Below are positions 48,005-59,469 of a stretch of 64,000 bases of DNA, one piece after another (the stretch's first letter is position 1; each line of letters begins with the position of its first letter). The notes under the pieces are model-generated. The model saw only the letters and a list, made by a program, of their open reading frames with translations. It had not been told where the DNA came from and did no database searches. This DNA is from Thunnus maccoyii (Eukaryota; Chordata; Actinopteri; Scombriformes; Scombridae). The position numbers and the translations under genes are program-made. The DNA is taken from assembly GCF_910596095.1 (NCBI RefSeq), contig NC_056550.1, positions 29,569,151 to 29,633,150 on the forward strand, written 5' to 3'.

Positions 48005-48985
48005 TTTATTTTGTTTTGTGTCATTTTTTATTCTTATTAAGTGTCAATTTATGTTATTTTGTTCAGTGTCATCCGTTTCATTTCATGTCGTATCGTGTGT
48101 CGTGTTACGTCAGTTTTTTGATGATTTTTGTTTGTTTGTGTCGCGTCGTTATACGTCCTCTTGTTTCTCGTTATGTTATGATGTTTCATGTCGTCTCTCG
48201 GGTGTCAGTTTATGTCTCAGTTTGTATATTTGTTTAGTGTCGTCTGTCGTGTCACGTCGTGTGTCAGACTGCGTGTTTTGTTGCATCCACTTTTCAGCGA
48301 TTTTTATGATGTTTGTGTCGCATCAGTTTGTTTCTCGTCATGTTCTGCTGTTTCATGTCACGTCGATACATTTCGTGTCTTCGTATGTGTTGTTATGTGT
48401 GATGTCATTTCATGTTATTTTGTTTCATATCATCTCATATCGTCTTGTCAGTTTCTGTCATGTCTTATTTCACAGATTTGTTTCATGTCTTTGTGTTTTT
48501 TATCATGTCTTGTCATATGGCGTCTTGTGTTGTTGTTTGGTGTTTCGGGTCTTGTCATGTCTTTTATTTTCTTGTGCTGTTGTCGTTTTGTGTCATTATG
48601 TCGTCTTATTATATCTCATCATGTCTGGTGTCAAAGGTCCTGACTCGTCACGTGTTGTCATGTATCATATATCGTCTTATCCTGTTACATCTGGTCACTT
48701 TCTATCATGTGATGTCTTATTTTACAGGTTTGTTGTTTTGTCAGATTGTTTCTTGTCATGTCTCTTTTTTCATGTTGTATTTCTTCTGTATTGTTGTTTG
48801 GTGTTTCGGGTCTTTTCATGTCGTGTCTCGTTATGTCGTGTTGTGTTTTGCTCGTCCTCTTTCATGTTGTGTTGCACTGTTGTTGTGCCGTGTCATGTCC
48901 TGACATGTGTGTGTGTGTGTGTGTGTTGTTGTGCATCATCATGTCATGTTGTTGTTTCATCTCGTGTTGATTTGTGTCGCTTTTT
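48005..48985. repeat. degenerate TCATGTCGTGT tract, about 1 kb
   Basis: Irregular recurrence of TCATGTCGT, GTTTCATGTC and TCTTGTCATG phrases over about 980 bp, with a (GT)n at 48907-48926. Low complexity explains the open 324-residue forward frame (rich in Cys, Val, Ser, Phe) and overlapping frames; none resembles a protein family. Confidence 0.7.
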
Positions 48986-49082
48986 GCTCTAAACTGAACA
49001 ACATTCACACCCTCCAAGCGAGCAGACATTTACTGAACATCAGATTGATCTGTTAGCTGCTTCTCAGACTGGGTGGAGATGG

Positions 49083-49122
<40 letters not shown>

Positions 49123-49446
49123 AGATCTAATGAGACAAACACATTGACAACAAAGCACAGCTCATTTCCCAGAAGACTGGAGCTCCAGCAGGAAAATGCA
49201 GCGTCAGACAGAGAGAGAGAGAGATGGAGGGAGGAGGAAGATGTTTGTCAGGCAGAAGATGAGAAGAAAACACATGAAAAGATGGTGGATGCAAAAGAGA
49301 TTAAAGGAGTGATGATAGAGATGTAGAGAGAGAAGGACAGGGGGAGAAAATGATGACAAACAACCAGAAGGACAGAAGGATGGAGAGACGAGCTGAAATA
49401 TCCGGCAGGTAAACAAAACACAAACAGACAGAACGATAAACTCACC

Positions 49447-49487
49447 TTTCTCTCTCTCTCTCTCTGACGGTTGTCATGGCACGTCAC

Positions 49488-49526
<39 letters not shown>

Positions 49527-49740
49527 CCACCAGCAGCCGGTGAGCGAGGACCGCGACTCCCAGGGTTCCACGGGGCTTCGCTCCAGGCCTGGCGGCGGTG
49601 TAGGCTGCGGTTAGAGGATTGTGGGTGCTGTAGTTCCCTCCTGCAGGACTCCTCTCAGGCTCGTCTGTCGGCCGGCTGAAAAGTGTCCGCTGACGGCTGC
49701 AGGCGGAGAGAGAACGAATGCTGGCTCACTGCTACTCAGC
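49447..49740 (-). other. candidate 5' non-coding exon (possibly samd14)
   Basis: On the minus strand GAGAGAGAGAAAG is followed by GTGAGT at 49446-49441, a good donor. The region upstream (49540-49700) is relatively CpG-rich, unlike its neighbours, which would suit a promoter-proximal exon. samd14 needs an upstream non-coding exon, and this is the nearest candidate I see. (CT)n at 49485-49522. Confidence 0.35.
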
Positions 49741-49795
49741 AGAATACTGCAGCCTCCATCTGAAACAGCAGCACCAAGGACAGCTGAGACACACT

Positions 49796-49845
49796 GAGAG
49801 GGAGGAGGAGGAGGAGGAGGAGGAGGAGGAGGAGGAGGAGGAGGG
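49796..49845. repeat. (GGA)n microsatellite
   Basis: About 16 GGA units. The poly-Leu and poly-Pro reverse ORFs over 49611-50467 derive from this tract and its purine-rich flank. Confidence 0.9.
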
Positions 49846-49859
49846 ATAATGGAAGAGGA

Positions 49860-52050
49860 GGGGAGAGGTGAAAGAGAGGATTGGATAAAAGAGAGAGAGG
49901 GATGGAGGAAAAGAAAATGATGGAGATGAAAGAAGAGAAGAGTGGCAGCGGAGGAAGATGACATAATATATACAAGAATAAAATAGATAAACAAGGAAAA
50001 TAATGAAGAGATAACAATAACAATAATAACATGAAATAAACCAATATAATAATAAATAAACAAACTAAATAAACAACACAAATAAATACAAAAAATAATG
50101 AAATGTATTTTGGAAAAGGAGAAGAGAGATGTGAAAGTGACAAATGTAAATTAGACAATATATTAATAAGCAAGTAAAACATAAATAAATACATGATACG
50201 ATGTTCTGCAGACGGATGAAGAGCTGTCAGGGATGAAACAGACGTCTGATGGAAAGAAGAGGAGTCTGTTTGTGTTTTGGCAGAAATATTGAGTGAAAAA
50301 GTGGATGGAGTTATTATATGGAAGCAGTTTTTCAGGCTAAATGTCAGACTCACATGTGAATCTGATCTCTGCTGCCACCTGGTGTTTGAGCAGCAGACGA
50401 CACTCGAAGATGATGAAGCAGCTTCATCAGTGATGAAGTCATTATGAAACACAGTATGAAGGGTCAAAACTCAAGAAACACGAGAGTTATATTTATCATT
50501 TATTTCTCTCTACATACGTCTGTGATGTACCTGATGTTAGATATCAATAATGTTTATTGCACATATCTGTCATATTCTCATGTATGTGTAAACTATGACT
50601 GCATATCATTGTAGTGACAGTTTACATTCAAAATCAATCAAACAATCAAAAAGTTAAATGCACAACAAATTCCAACAATATCAACTATACATCATAGAAA
50701 TAAACATTATTTTAAGCAGCAGGTCATCAGTGAACTTTGGTTCTTTATTATCTCACAAGATGAACATGATAAAAACATTAGTTAATATGCATCTAATTAT
50801 ACACATATTATACAATACAATTAATTTGCATTCTGGTTGTTTCTGGTGTGAATCAGATAAACAACAGCGTGTGTTGTTGTTTACCTCACGAAGCCCTCTA
50901 GTGGCCGTGTGAATTATGACACGTCTCAACCACTCATACGTCTATAAACGCCTTCCCGCCTGCTTGTTCTCATTTTAACATGCTGCAACCTGAAGTTCTT
51001 CTTTAGTTTGACTGTACTGCAGCATTTCCTCAGTAATATGTGACGAGTTTTAAAGTTTTATGATGTTGTATTTGGAGGTCATATTTACATTTGTCATTAC
51101 TACAATGAGGAGACAACAGTTATGCTAGCAGTTCAGCTAATTTAGTTCTAATGAAATAAATCTATTAGTAGAAACATGTAGAGATGAAGAGTCTGTGTTG
51201 AGTTTATTTTCAGGGTGAGACCGGTGAGGGTCCTTCCAGCCTCTGGATCCCTTTGAGGGGACGGAGAGGAGCTGGAGGTCAGCTGACCGAGGGAGAGGAA
51301 GGAGAGGCAGAGGATCATCAGCAGCAAGAGTTTCAATCCTTTCAGAGTTTTCTCTTTTAAAGCTCTCCACCTCCCAAACACCAAACCTGTTTCTCCTTGT
51401 TTCAGCTCCTTCTTTGTGCAAAGGAATGCTGTCTTTTCATTCATTCGTTTCATTCTGGCTGGTAGCAGCTGCAGGATCATCCATCGCTGTCTGTCTGCTG
51501 TTTGAATCATGCAAATTTAATTGATTCAATTACAGACTGTACTTTGACTATTACAACAAAAGGGCTTCAGGCAGCACTGTATGAATGAGAATTACTGCCA
51601 ATTTAGTTCTGACACATTACAAAACTATAAATCATTTCCTTTCGATCGTCTTGTGATGGATCTGCATCCTCCAGCCCCGTTACTGTATGTGAAGATCTCC
51701 TCAGCTACAGTAAATCCATGAGTCCTCCACAACCTCAGTGAGATGCGCCTCAGTGAAATCCACTGCCGTTCAGCATCAGAAGATCCGGAGGAGAAACCAC
51801 TCGTAAAGGAAAATGAAATTATACAAATCTCCTATTTCCTCCAAGACTGCAACTCACTTCTCTGCTGGTCCGCTAGGTGGTAAAGTTCACGAGAGTTGAG
51901 CAACGTTACACGCTGCGTTCAGAGCCGTCGTCCCTGGTTGCAAACACTAGTTATGTATCTGAACCATAAACTCTCTTAAAATCGCTGAACAGACGGCGGC
52001 CGGCCTCCAGAGACTCACGATCATACTTGTCTCCTACACATACGTTACTT
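49860..52050. other. intergenic, no gene recognised
   Basis: Purine-rich to about 49960, then AT-rich. Reverse ORFs at 51137-51510 have no recognised domain or splice support. Confidence 0.45.
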
Positions 52051-52059
52051 CCTGGTTTA

Positions 52060-52420
52060 GGATTGACCTAAGTGATAGATTTAAAGAAGTATTTTTGGAT
52101 GGTGTATCGTCTGATTTCTTATCTGTGGGCGTGCCTCTGGGATCTGTCCTGGGGCCACTACTGTTTTCACTGTGCACTAATGATATCTGTTCTGTTCTAA
52201 ACATCATTTTTTTGCAGATGATACAATTCTGTATAATTTGCTGTGACTGAAATAACTTACTAAGTTGGGGAAACTTGATTAAATATGCAGACCTCTATCT
52301 TGTGGACAATGTAGTTCATGGTTTGTCATTTTGACCGGCATCATGGAGGGACCAGTTTGCAAAAGATGTAGCCAGAAGGGATTGTACTATCCCACTGCAA
52401 GTCTGGTTTTAAGTTGCATG
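52060..52420 (+). pseudogene. LINE reverse-transcriptase relic
   Basis: Translation gives GVPLGSVLGPLLFSLCTNDI, matching the RT signature G-V-P-Q-G-S-V-L-G-P-L-L-F-x-x-Y-I-N-D-I, then after a frameshift ADDTILYNL, the catalytic box. A further piece at 52280-52330 (KYADLYLVDNVVHGL) resembles the downstream part of fish LINE proteins. Frameshifts and stops make it dead. Family not resolved (L2/Rex1-like). Confidence 0.7.
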
Positions 52421-53003
52421 TGTTGCTTTGTGTTGCACGTTTTAATTAGTACTTGATAATGTAACATCATGTTGTCTTAAATAGTGCATATTTTTTTTAA
52501 ACATTAACCTTTAGATTGTTGTGCATGCTTATATCATTGTCCAGTAACTTGTTTAATCTAAAGTTCTTCTCTAGGTTGATTGTGTACTAGTATATGATAT
52601 ACCTGTATCTATCTGTCCAGAGACTACAGGTTAAAAACAACAACTGATAGAAAAACAACAACTTGTTAGTGTATTTGTGCTGAACTGTGTATCAGTTTGC
52701 AGGAACTTGAATGTAAAGTGACGTTATGTTAAAGTCTCTTTTCCAGTATGACATTACTTTTAACACATGCTAAATGACATCATATAATGTGTTGGTTAGT
52801 TCTGTTTGCTCATTAACTATTAAAGTGAGTCATGCTGTATTAATAGATAACATTCAGCATACTTGGCAGTCAGTTATATATATTATATCACTAGCTAGAT
52901 GTCAAACATTTTGAACTATTTGTTCTGAAATCTGAATTCTCTAAACGCTGCGGTAAAGTTTGTGAATTAACTTCTTTAGCCTGAGAAATGTTCAGTTCTT
53001 CAC

Positions 53004-54169
53004 TCACAGTTCAGACTCGTTTGCCTTCTCCTCTTCATCATCTTTTTCTTTATCTTTCTCCTTTGCGTCTTTTGTCATCGGCTTCGCAGTGAAATACACG
53101 GTGTAATGATCTGATATCCTGTCGTCCCGGACAAAGAGACGAGAGATTCCAACATCCCTGGTGATGACCAGATCCAGAGTGTGACCTTTGTCTGTTTTCT
53201 CCTTCACATGCTGAACAAGATGATTCTTTCCCAAAAGCTGTTGAAACTCAGCAGTTGAGGACATCTCATTATTATCAACCCATATATTGAAGTCGCCAGT
53301 CACGATGATGCTGTTGTAATCTTCAGAAACTTCATCCAAGAGCTTTTGAAACTCATCCAGGAATCAGTGGAACTGGGTCAAGTTTTTCAAGTCAGTCGGT
53401 GGGCGATACACATTGATGAGCAGGACAGGTTGGTCCCACTTATCATGTTGCAGAACTGCGGCGACATATTCAAAGGTTTCTGGGGCTTTTTTTGTTAGTT
53501 TTATTTTTCCACCCTGTAACACCTGTGAATACTGAATCGCTACCCCTCCCCCTCGAGATTTCCTCACCTGCTTGACATTGAAAGTGTCTCGAGTTGGCCT
53601 CACCTGATGAAAGGAACTGAAATTTTCCGGTGAAGCCGCCCCGAGAACTTTACGTCCACCTTTCCTTTTTAACCATGTCTCAGTTGGGAGAAAGACGTCC
53701 AGGTTGTTTTTTGTTATGAGCTCTTTGATTTCTGCTGCTTTTTATTCAGTGAATGAACATTGAGCAGCCCCATCCTTATTGATCCAGGAGGTCTTTGGTT
53801 GGTCTCAAACTTGTGATTGTTTTCCTCGTTAAGGCTTCTGTCGCTTTTCTGTTTTTGATCAACACGGCTTTCTTGACTGCTTGTTTTACCTCTCGGCTTG
53901 CTTTCATCTTCCTCCGTCTCTTCCTCTTCACTATCACTCTCTTCATCTTCCTGATCGCTCTCTTCCTCTTCACTATCACTCTCTTCATCTTCCTGATCGC
54001 CTCTTCCTTGTTCTCCACTTCCCGTCTGTTCATTTTGGTCACTTCCTCTTCCTCGCTCCCATCCGCTCGACTCAGTTTGATCGCCTTCTCGTTCGTCCTC
54101 ATGATCGCTGTCCTCTCTGAAAAGCTTTTCTTCCTGCTCTTGTTGACGTTTGGCCATCTCATCAGACAT
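53004..54169 (-). pseudogene. LINE-type endonuclease ORF with acidic N-terminus, broken
   Basis: Minus-strand reading starts MSDEMAKRQQEQEEKLFRED, continues through a long acidic region with repeated DQEDEESDSEEEE, then enters an endonuclease/exonuclease/phosphatase fold: LLNVHSLNKK, TETWL, VYRPPTD, VTGDFNIWVD, HTLDLVIT and ISDHYTVYF, i.e. the Asn, Glu, Tyr/Arg, Asp-x-Asn and SDH residues of apurinic-type nucleases. Two breaks are visible: a frameshift near 53715 just after SLNKK, and an in-frame TGA at about 53361-53363. The frame then stops after an acidic tail ending EEEKANESEL, with no reverse transcriptase following. An acceptor-like TTGTTATTCACAG precedes the ATG. Either a decayed LINE fragment or a decayed domesticated nuclease gene. 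Confidence 0.7.
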
Positions 54170-54199
54170 CCTCCTGTGAATAACAACAGTGAAGGCATT

Positions 54200-55380
54200 G
54201 TTAGCAAGAGATTTACCTATAAACTATCATCAGGTCATAATTTAATATGTCAGAATTTTCTTCTTTCTAAGTTTAGATGTTTAGCTTCTTCTCCATAATG
54301 CAACACCATCAGGGAGGCGTCTGATCATCTGCAGCAACCAGAAGAACAAGGAGTCCTGCAACAGATGGTCTCTGATCTCAACATCATGGAGTCAGTCTGG
54401 GATTGACATGAAGAGACAGAAGCAGCTGTTTGTGGGTGATTCTTACAGTTTAGTGAGGACTAGAACTGCTTTTCCGCTGCATGGTACGGCTTGACTTGAC
54501 TCGCCTCTTTTGGTTTTCCAAAAGGCAAAAGTTCTGAATAGTATCTGTCACCTGGTGATGTGAAAACACTGCAGACCACTGATTGGTCAGAGAGAATCAT
54601 CACACACGAGACATCCTGCAGTGGAAAATGAGTGAATGAAAAGGAGAAATACAGATGAGGAAATTTAAACTTTACTAGTGTCTGTTTCCACAGTAAATCA
54701 TCTGTTGCGTGTTTGATGTTTATTTATTTGTACTTTATCATGTAACTGCCATGAAAAAACCTGACAATGACATTTTATTATTCACTGCTTTGGTCTCTCA
54801 CTCGTGTTCTCCCTCTCTTTTTTCTCTTCTTTTTAAAAATGAGTCGGGAAGCCGACAATAAAGCCTAACTTTACTTTTAATGTTATCAAATGGAGAGAAA
54901 TGCCTAAACTGGTCCTATATCGATACTAGAGTACTTTCTTATTTTATGAATGAAGCTGAACACAAGTTCAGTCATCCAGGCTTGGAGGCTTTATTAATTA
55001 CCTGTTAAAAATTGTAATCAGTAACCTAATGCAAGTATCGCAATACTTTCCTGCTGTCAGCCTCAAACACTACTCAAAAACACCAACTTCCTCTCTGGGC
55101 TCAGTGGCGACTTTAATGTTCAGCCTGTCAGTTACATAATGATTCAGTTTCACTTTCATTTCTCCTCTTCAGCCTTCTCTCTCTCATCATGTTGTCATGT
55201 TGTTTTTGGTTCTGACATGTTTATATGACAAACACATCACCTGAAAAAAACCCTGAGCTGACCAGTTTAGGAATGAGCTAAAATTTATTTAACATGCATT
55301 ATGGTCAGCTATGCCGTGGTTAATACGACTATCACCATAAACCCCAGCGCCCCACCCAGTCTGGATCCACAAGACCAGTC
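54200..55380. other. intergenic, no gene
   Basis: No coding exon recognised; mixed AT-rich DNA with MITE-like phrases but no definable ends. Confidence 0.4.
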
Positions 55381-55392
55381 TTGACTTGCTTG

Positions 55393-55413
55393 CCCCCCCC
55401 CCCCCCCCCCCCC
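55393..55413. repeat. homopolymer of 21 C
   Basis: Uninterrupted run of 21 C on the plus strand. Its flanks (GATCTAATGAGAC, AGAAGACTGGAGCTCCA) also occur at about 49126-49186, as part of a diverged duplication. Confidence 0.9.
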
Positions 55414-55549
55414 GCTGTACAGGATGCTCCTGGTTGTGTAGAAGGACACGGATCTAATGAGACTCGTTAACAGAAGACTGGAGCTCCAACACGGATCCAC
55501 AAAACCTGTAAAACCAAAACATAAACAGAAAAACACAATTATGTGAACT

Positions 55550-55601
55550 CACCTTTCTGCGTCTTTCTCTGATGGCTGCTGCTGAGCTGTGTCACCCTGA
55601 C
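55550..55601 (-). other. candidate non-coding or short exon
   Basis: On the minus strand, CCTCCACTGTCAG precedes and AAAG|GTGAGTTC follows a 52-nt segment (GGTGACACAGCTCAGCAGCA...). Good acceptor and donor, but no protein family match. It resembles the candidate exon at 49447. Confidence 0.3.
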
Positions 55602-55956
55602 AGTGGAGGGGGGGGGGGGGGAGAAACATAAGTCTGGTTAATAGAAGGGAGGGAGGGAGGGGGGGTAATCAGTAGAGAGAAGAGAGATAAATGGTTGGAT
55701 AAAAGACAGAAACGAGAAGAAAAGGGCCATTAGAGGAAAAGATAGTTATCAAAGGATAAAACAGCTGCTGTTTGTTTGATTTGTTTTGAGATTGTTAAAG
55801 AGAGAAACTGGTCCTACAAAAACTGGGATTTGATGTTTTATAAAAAGTTAAAACATTTTAAGTTAAAAGATGAAATCTAAGTACGTTTAATCAGTGTTCC
55901 GTCTCGCTATTTGTTAAAACTGGACAAAATGTAGCTGAAAAGTTAGAAAAGCGAGA

Positions 55957-56263
55957 TGTGTGATACGCCCGTCGATCCACCGAGGGCCTCAAAGGGCCTG
56001 ATGTAACTTTTAAATGTAACTAAATGTAACTACTCCTTAATGTTAAATAACTCTGAATGTATTACTTCTTCAAGTTACAAATATTATATATATATACTTG
56101 CATAGATGTAAAAAAAAAAAATGTTTGCTTTGTAATTATAACATAAATCTTTTTAATTTGTCAGGTTATGAAACCCACATGACTCCATCAATCAACGATC
56201 AAACTATCCAAGAGAATAAAGAAAAATAACATCAAACACAAGTTATTATTAATAACTTGTTGC

Positions 56264-56305
<42 letters not shown>

Positions 56306-56634
56306 GATAGTTCGTTAGATGGCAAAAAGGCCAGAAACTTGACACATTTGCAGGAGACCAATGTTCGCTTCCTGTTTGAACAACGAGTGTTTTGAACCGT
56401 GAGTTGGTAATTTAAAAAAAACAAAACATAACGTGGTGTTTACTGTTGCCATGACAACAAAGGTTGCATAAATTTAAGGTAGAAACCGCGTTTTTAACCA
56501 TGTTTCAAGTGATCATTTTAACTGAAATCATGATCTCTCCCTAATCCTAACCAAGTGGTTTTTGTGCCTAAATCTAACCGGACCAAATGTGACAAACTCG
56601 ACATGACGGGTTGGTGGGTGTATCACACTAAACC
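55957..56634. mobile_element. MITE-like element with GTGTGATACRCCC ends
   Basis: Left TGTGTGATACGCCCGTCGAT and right GGTTGGTGGGTGTATCACAC form an imperfect inverted repeat around about 650 bp. The right half (CTAATCCTAACCAAGTGGTT, CCTAAATCTAACCGGACC) is then included in the tandem duplication below. Confidence 0.6.
56269..56305. repeat. (ATT)n microsatellite
   Basis: Twelve ATT units inside the MITE-like element; the poly-Asn reverse ORF is an artefact. Confidence 0.9.
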
Positions 56635-58482
56635 TATTGGTTAAGTTTAGGGAAAGATCATGGTTTGGGTGAAAAGATCACTAATGTTACGTTTCTTTTA
56701 CTTTATCATGTGTTTAGGATTTGTATGAAATGATGCATTTCTTCTGATTACAGACAGAAATCAGGAGTTTGATGATTGAAAGTAATTCCTGCTGGTTTGA
56801 TGAGCGACTCCACACAAACGCTGTCACATCCAGACTGAAGCTACGTTCATGTTGTGTTTTAAGGTTCTCTGTCTCTGGTTCAATGGAAATGTCTTCATTT
56901 CAGGAATCAGATGGAGGATTCATCTATAGGATCTATAGATATTTCTTTACAGATGTTGTGTGAAAGTGTTTAAAAAGTAAAATCCAGCTTCTTTATTTCT
57001 GTTTTCAACCAAGTGACTTGTTGCAGAAAAGACATTTGTGAGCTGCTGAACATGCTGTTCGCCCGCTCAGTGAATCAGGTGATTTACAGGAACTCACAAA
57101 CACTTTATGACAATACAAAGATCTGCTGGGATTTTTATTATGACCTGATTAGGAAATGTTATCAGATGCTTTTAGAAAGTAAAGCTTGTTCAACAAGGTG
57201 TGTCTGTTTTATTATCAGTGATACTTCATCATACCTGTTAACACATAAGTGACTCTCAGGTGAGACTGTCTTCATCAGTCGTCTGTTCAAACACTTAAAC
57301 ATGACTTTATGTTAATGTTTCTTTATGTTTCTCTTTTCTTCAGGAAAGATGCTGGTTTTCTGTTCAATATTGAACAAGTAAACATGTTTTTCAATGTACA
57401 TATCAAGATATGATCAGTATCAACATTTTACAACATTAATAATGTTTCCTCAATATGTTGATAACAAAGGTTGCATAAATTTAAGGTAGAAACCGCGTTT
57501 TTAACCATGTTTCAAGTGATCATTTTAACTGAAATCATGATCTCTCCCTAATCCTAACCAAGTGGTTTTTGTGCCTAAATCTAACCGGACCAAATGTGAC
57601 AAATTCGACATGACGGGTTGGTGGGTGTATCACACTAAACCTATTGGTTAAGTTTAGGGAAAGATCATGGTTTGGGTGAAAAGATCACTAATGTTACGTT
57701 TCTTTTACTTTATCATGTGTTTAGGATTTGTATGAAATGATGCATTTCTTCTGATTACAGACAGAAATCAGGAGTTTGATGATTGAAAGTAATTCCTGCT
57801 GGTTTGATGAGCGACTCCACACAAACGCTGTCACATCCAGACTGAAGCTACGTTCATGTTGTGTTTTAAGGTTCTCTGTCTCTGGTTCAATGGAAATGTC
57901 TTCATTTCAGGAATCAGATGGAGGATTCATCTATAGGATCTATAGATATTTCTTTACAGATGTTGTGTGAAAGTGTTTAAAAAGTAAAATCCAGCTTCTT
58001 TATTTCTGTTTTCAACCAAGTGACTTGTTGCAGAAAAGACATTTGTGAGCTGCTGAACATGCTGTTCGCCCGCTCAGTGAATCAGGTGATTTACAGGAAC
58101 TCACAAACACTTTATGACAATACAAAGATCTGCTGGGATTTTTATTATGACCTGATTAGGAAATGTTATCAGATGCTTTTAGAAAGTAAAGCTTGTTCAA
58201 CAAGGTGTGTCTGTTTTATTATCAGTGATACTTCATCATACCTGTTAACACATAAGTGACTCTCAGGTGAGACTGTCTTCATCAGTCGTCTGTTCAAACA
58301 CTTAAACATGACTTTATGTTAATGTTTCTTTATGTTTCTTTATGTTTCTCTTTTCTTCAGGAAAGATGCTGGTTTTCTGTTCAATATTGAACAAGTCAAC
58401 ATGTTTTTCAATGTACGTATCAAGATATGTTCAGTATCAACATTTTACAACATTAATAATGTTTCCTCAATATGTTGATAAC
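56456..58482. repeat. 1007-bp direct tandem duplication
   Basis: Copy 1 (56456-57462) and copy 2 (57463-58482) are nearly identical; I noted only a handful of substitutions (for example CAAACTCGAC versus CAAATTCGAC) and a 10-bp expansion of TTTATGTTTC in copy 2. AACAAA is present at both edges and at the junction. Each copy holds two short ORFs of 64 and 79 codons with no recognisable domain. Confidence 0.95.
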
Positions 58483-58724
58483 AAACGTAATCTGGGCAGC
58501 ATCATGATTCCTTTAAAACATGTTTGTTGTTGTGGGTTAGTAGAATATAAATGTAGGATACAGGGTTGAAGTGTTAATGTTCTGTCTCTGAAGATGTTCA
58601 AGTTGCTTCATTTTGTATCAATCAAATCAGTTTTTAAAGTATTTGATCAGTGTTTGTTTTTAATCAAATACTGTGTGTTTAACTGAATAATCCATCTCTA
58701 CTTGTGTGTGTGTGTTTTCTGTCA

Positions 58725-59000
58725 GTGATGTGGCTCCGTGTGTCTGTCTGAAATATCTCAACAACTGTTGGATGGATTACATATATTCATGTTCCCCTCA
58801 GGATGAATTATAATAATGTTGATCCTCTGACTTTTCATCTGGTGCCACCATCTGGTCAAAATGTCACTTTGTACAATATTTTGGTTTCTGACCAAATATC
58901 TGCAATATCTGTATCTATACTTTGTGTTTACTGCTAATTAGCTAATGTTAGCATGCTAACTAAGATGGTGAACATTGACAGGTTTTTACTTTCAATAAGA
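58725..59000. mobile_element. decayed fish interspersed repeat (ATATCTCAACAACTGTTGGA type)
   Basis: The phrases ATCTCAACAACTGTTGGATG, TTCATGTTCCCCTCAGGATG and ATTAGCTAATGTTAGCATGC are typical of a repeat seen very often in percomorph genomes. Ends not defined. Confidence 0.5.
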
Positions 59001-59174
59001 CTTTATCTTGTTAAAAAAGTTAAAGGAATAGGAAATATTTCCTCTGATCCACATGAAAATGTTCTGGAATCACACAGACATTTAATTTGAGTGTTAAATA
59101 CTATAAAGTTAGTTTTTGTATTGAGATCAGATCTGTTTGAATGTTTCCCTGATGAGATGTAGCTGACGTGTTTT

Positions 59175-59391
59175 GGGGAATCCCAGGGTTTACCAGAATA
59201 CCAGCAGCACTTTCTCTTTCACTTGGTGACTTTCACAGGTGCTTTACCTGTGTAGCACCTGACTCTGATCAGCCAATAAGAAAACAGGATTCTTTTGTCT
59301 CCTCCCCTTCTTCCAGCACATAACATCTAATTGTTGAGTCACACGTTATTATTTTCAGAGAACTAACCTGTGATGCTCCAAAGCAGGTAAG
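59175..59391 (+). promoter_or_regulatory. candidate inducible promoter and first exon for the ApoL-like gene
   Basis: GGGGAATCCC at 59175-59184 is a consensus NF-kB decamer. TTTCTCTTTC at 59211-59220 is the complement of GAAAGAGAAA, an ISRE core, within AGTGAAAGAGAAAGTG on the minus strand. CCAAT lies at about 59272. A possible first exon ends CCAAAGCAG|GTAAGA at about 59392. The next acceptor on this strand in suitable context is CTTCTTTCAG at 61328, just before the ApoL ATG. Linking the two is inference. Confidence 0.45.
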
Positions 59392-59469
59392 AAGACAAAA
59401 ACTAATTACATTTCAATTTAAATGTGGTGTGATGTGACTGACATGACTGCGAGATGAGGTAACACCGTT

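Noticed and set aside
48018-48992. 324-codon forward ORF
   Set aside because: Low-complexity TCATGTCGT tract; several frames are open at once and the composition is not protein-like.
49736-50467. 243-codon reverse ORF rich in Leu and Ser with hydrophobic runs
   Set aside because: Derived from a (GGA)n tract and purine-rich DNA; no splice support or family match.
56769-58259. Duplicated 64- and 79-codon ORFs as a tandem gene pair
   Set aside because: No domain, no splice sites fitting an exon, and duplication of any DNA would copy its chance ORFs.
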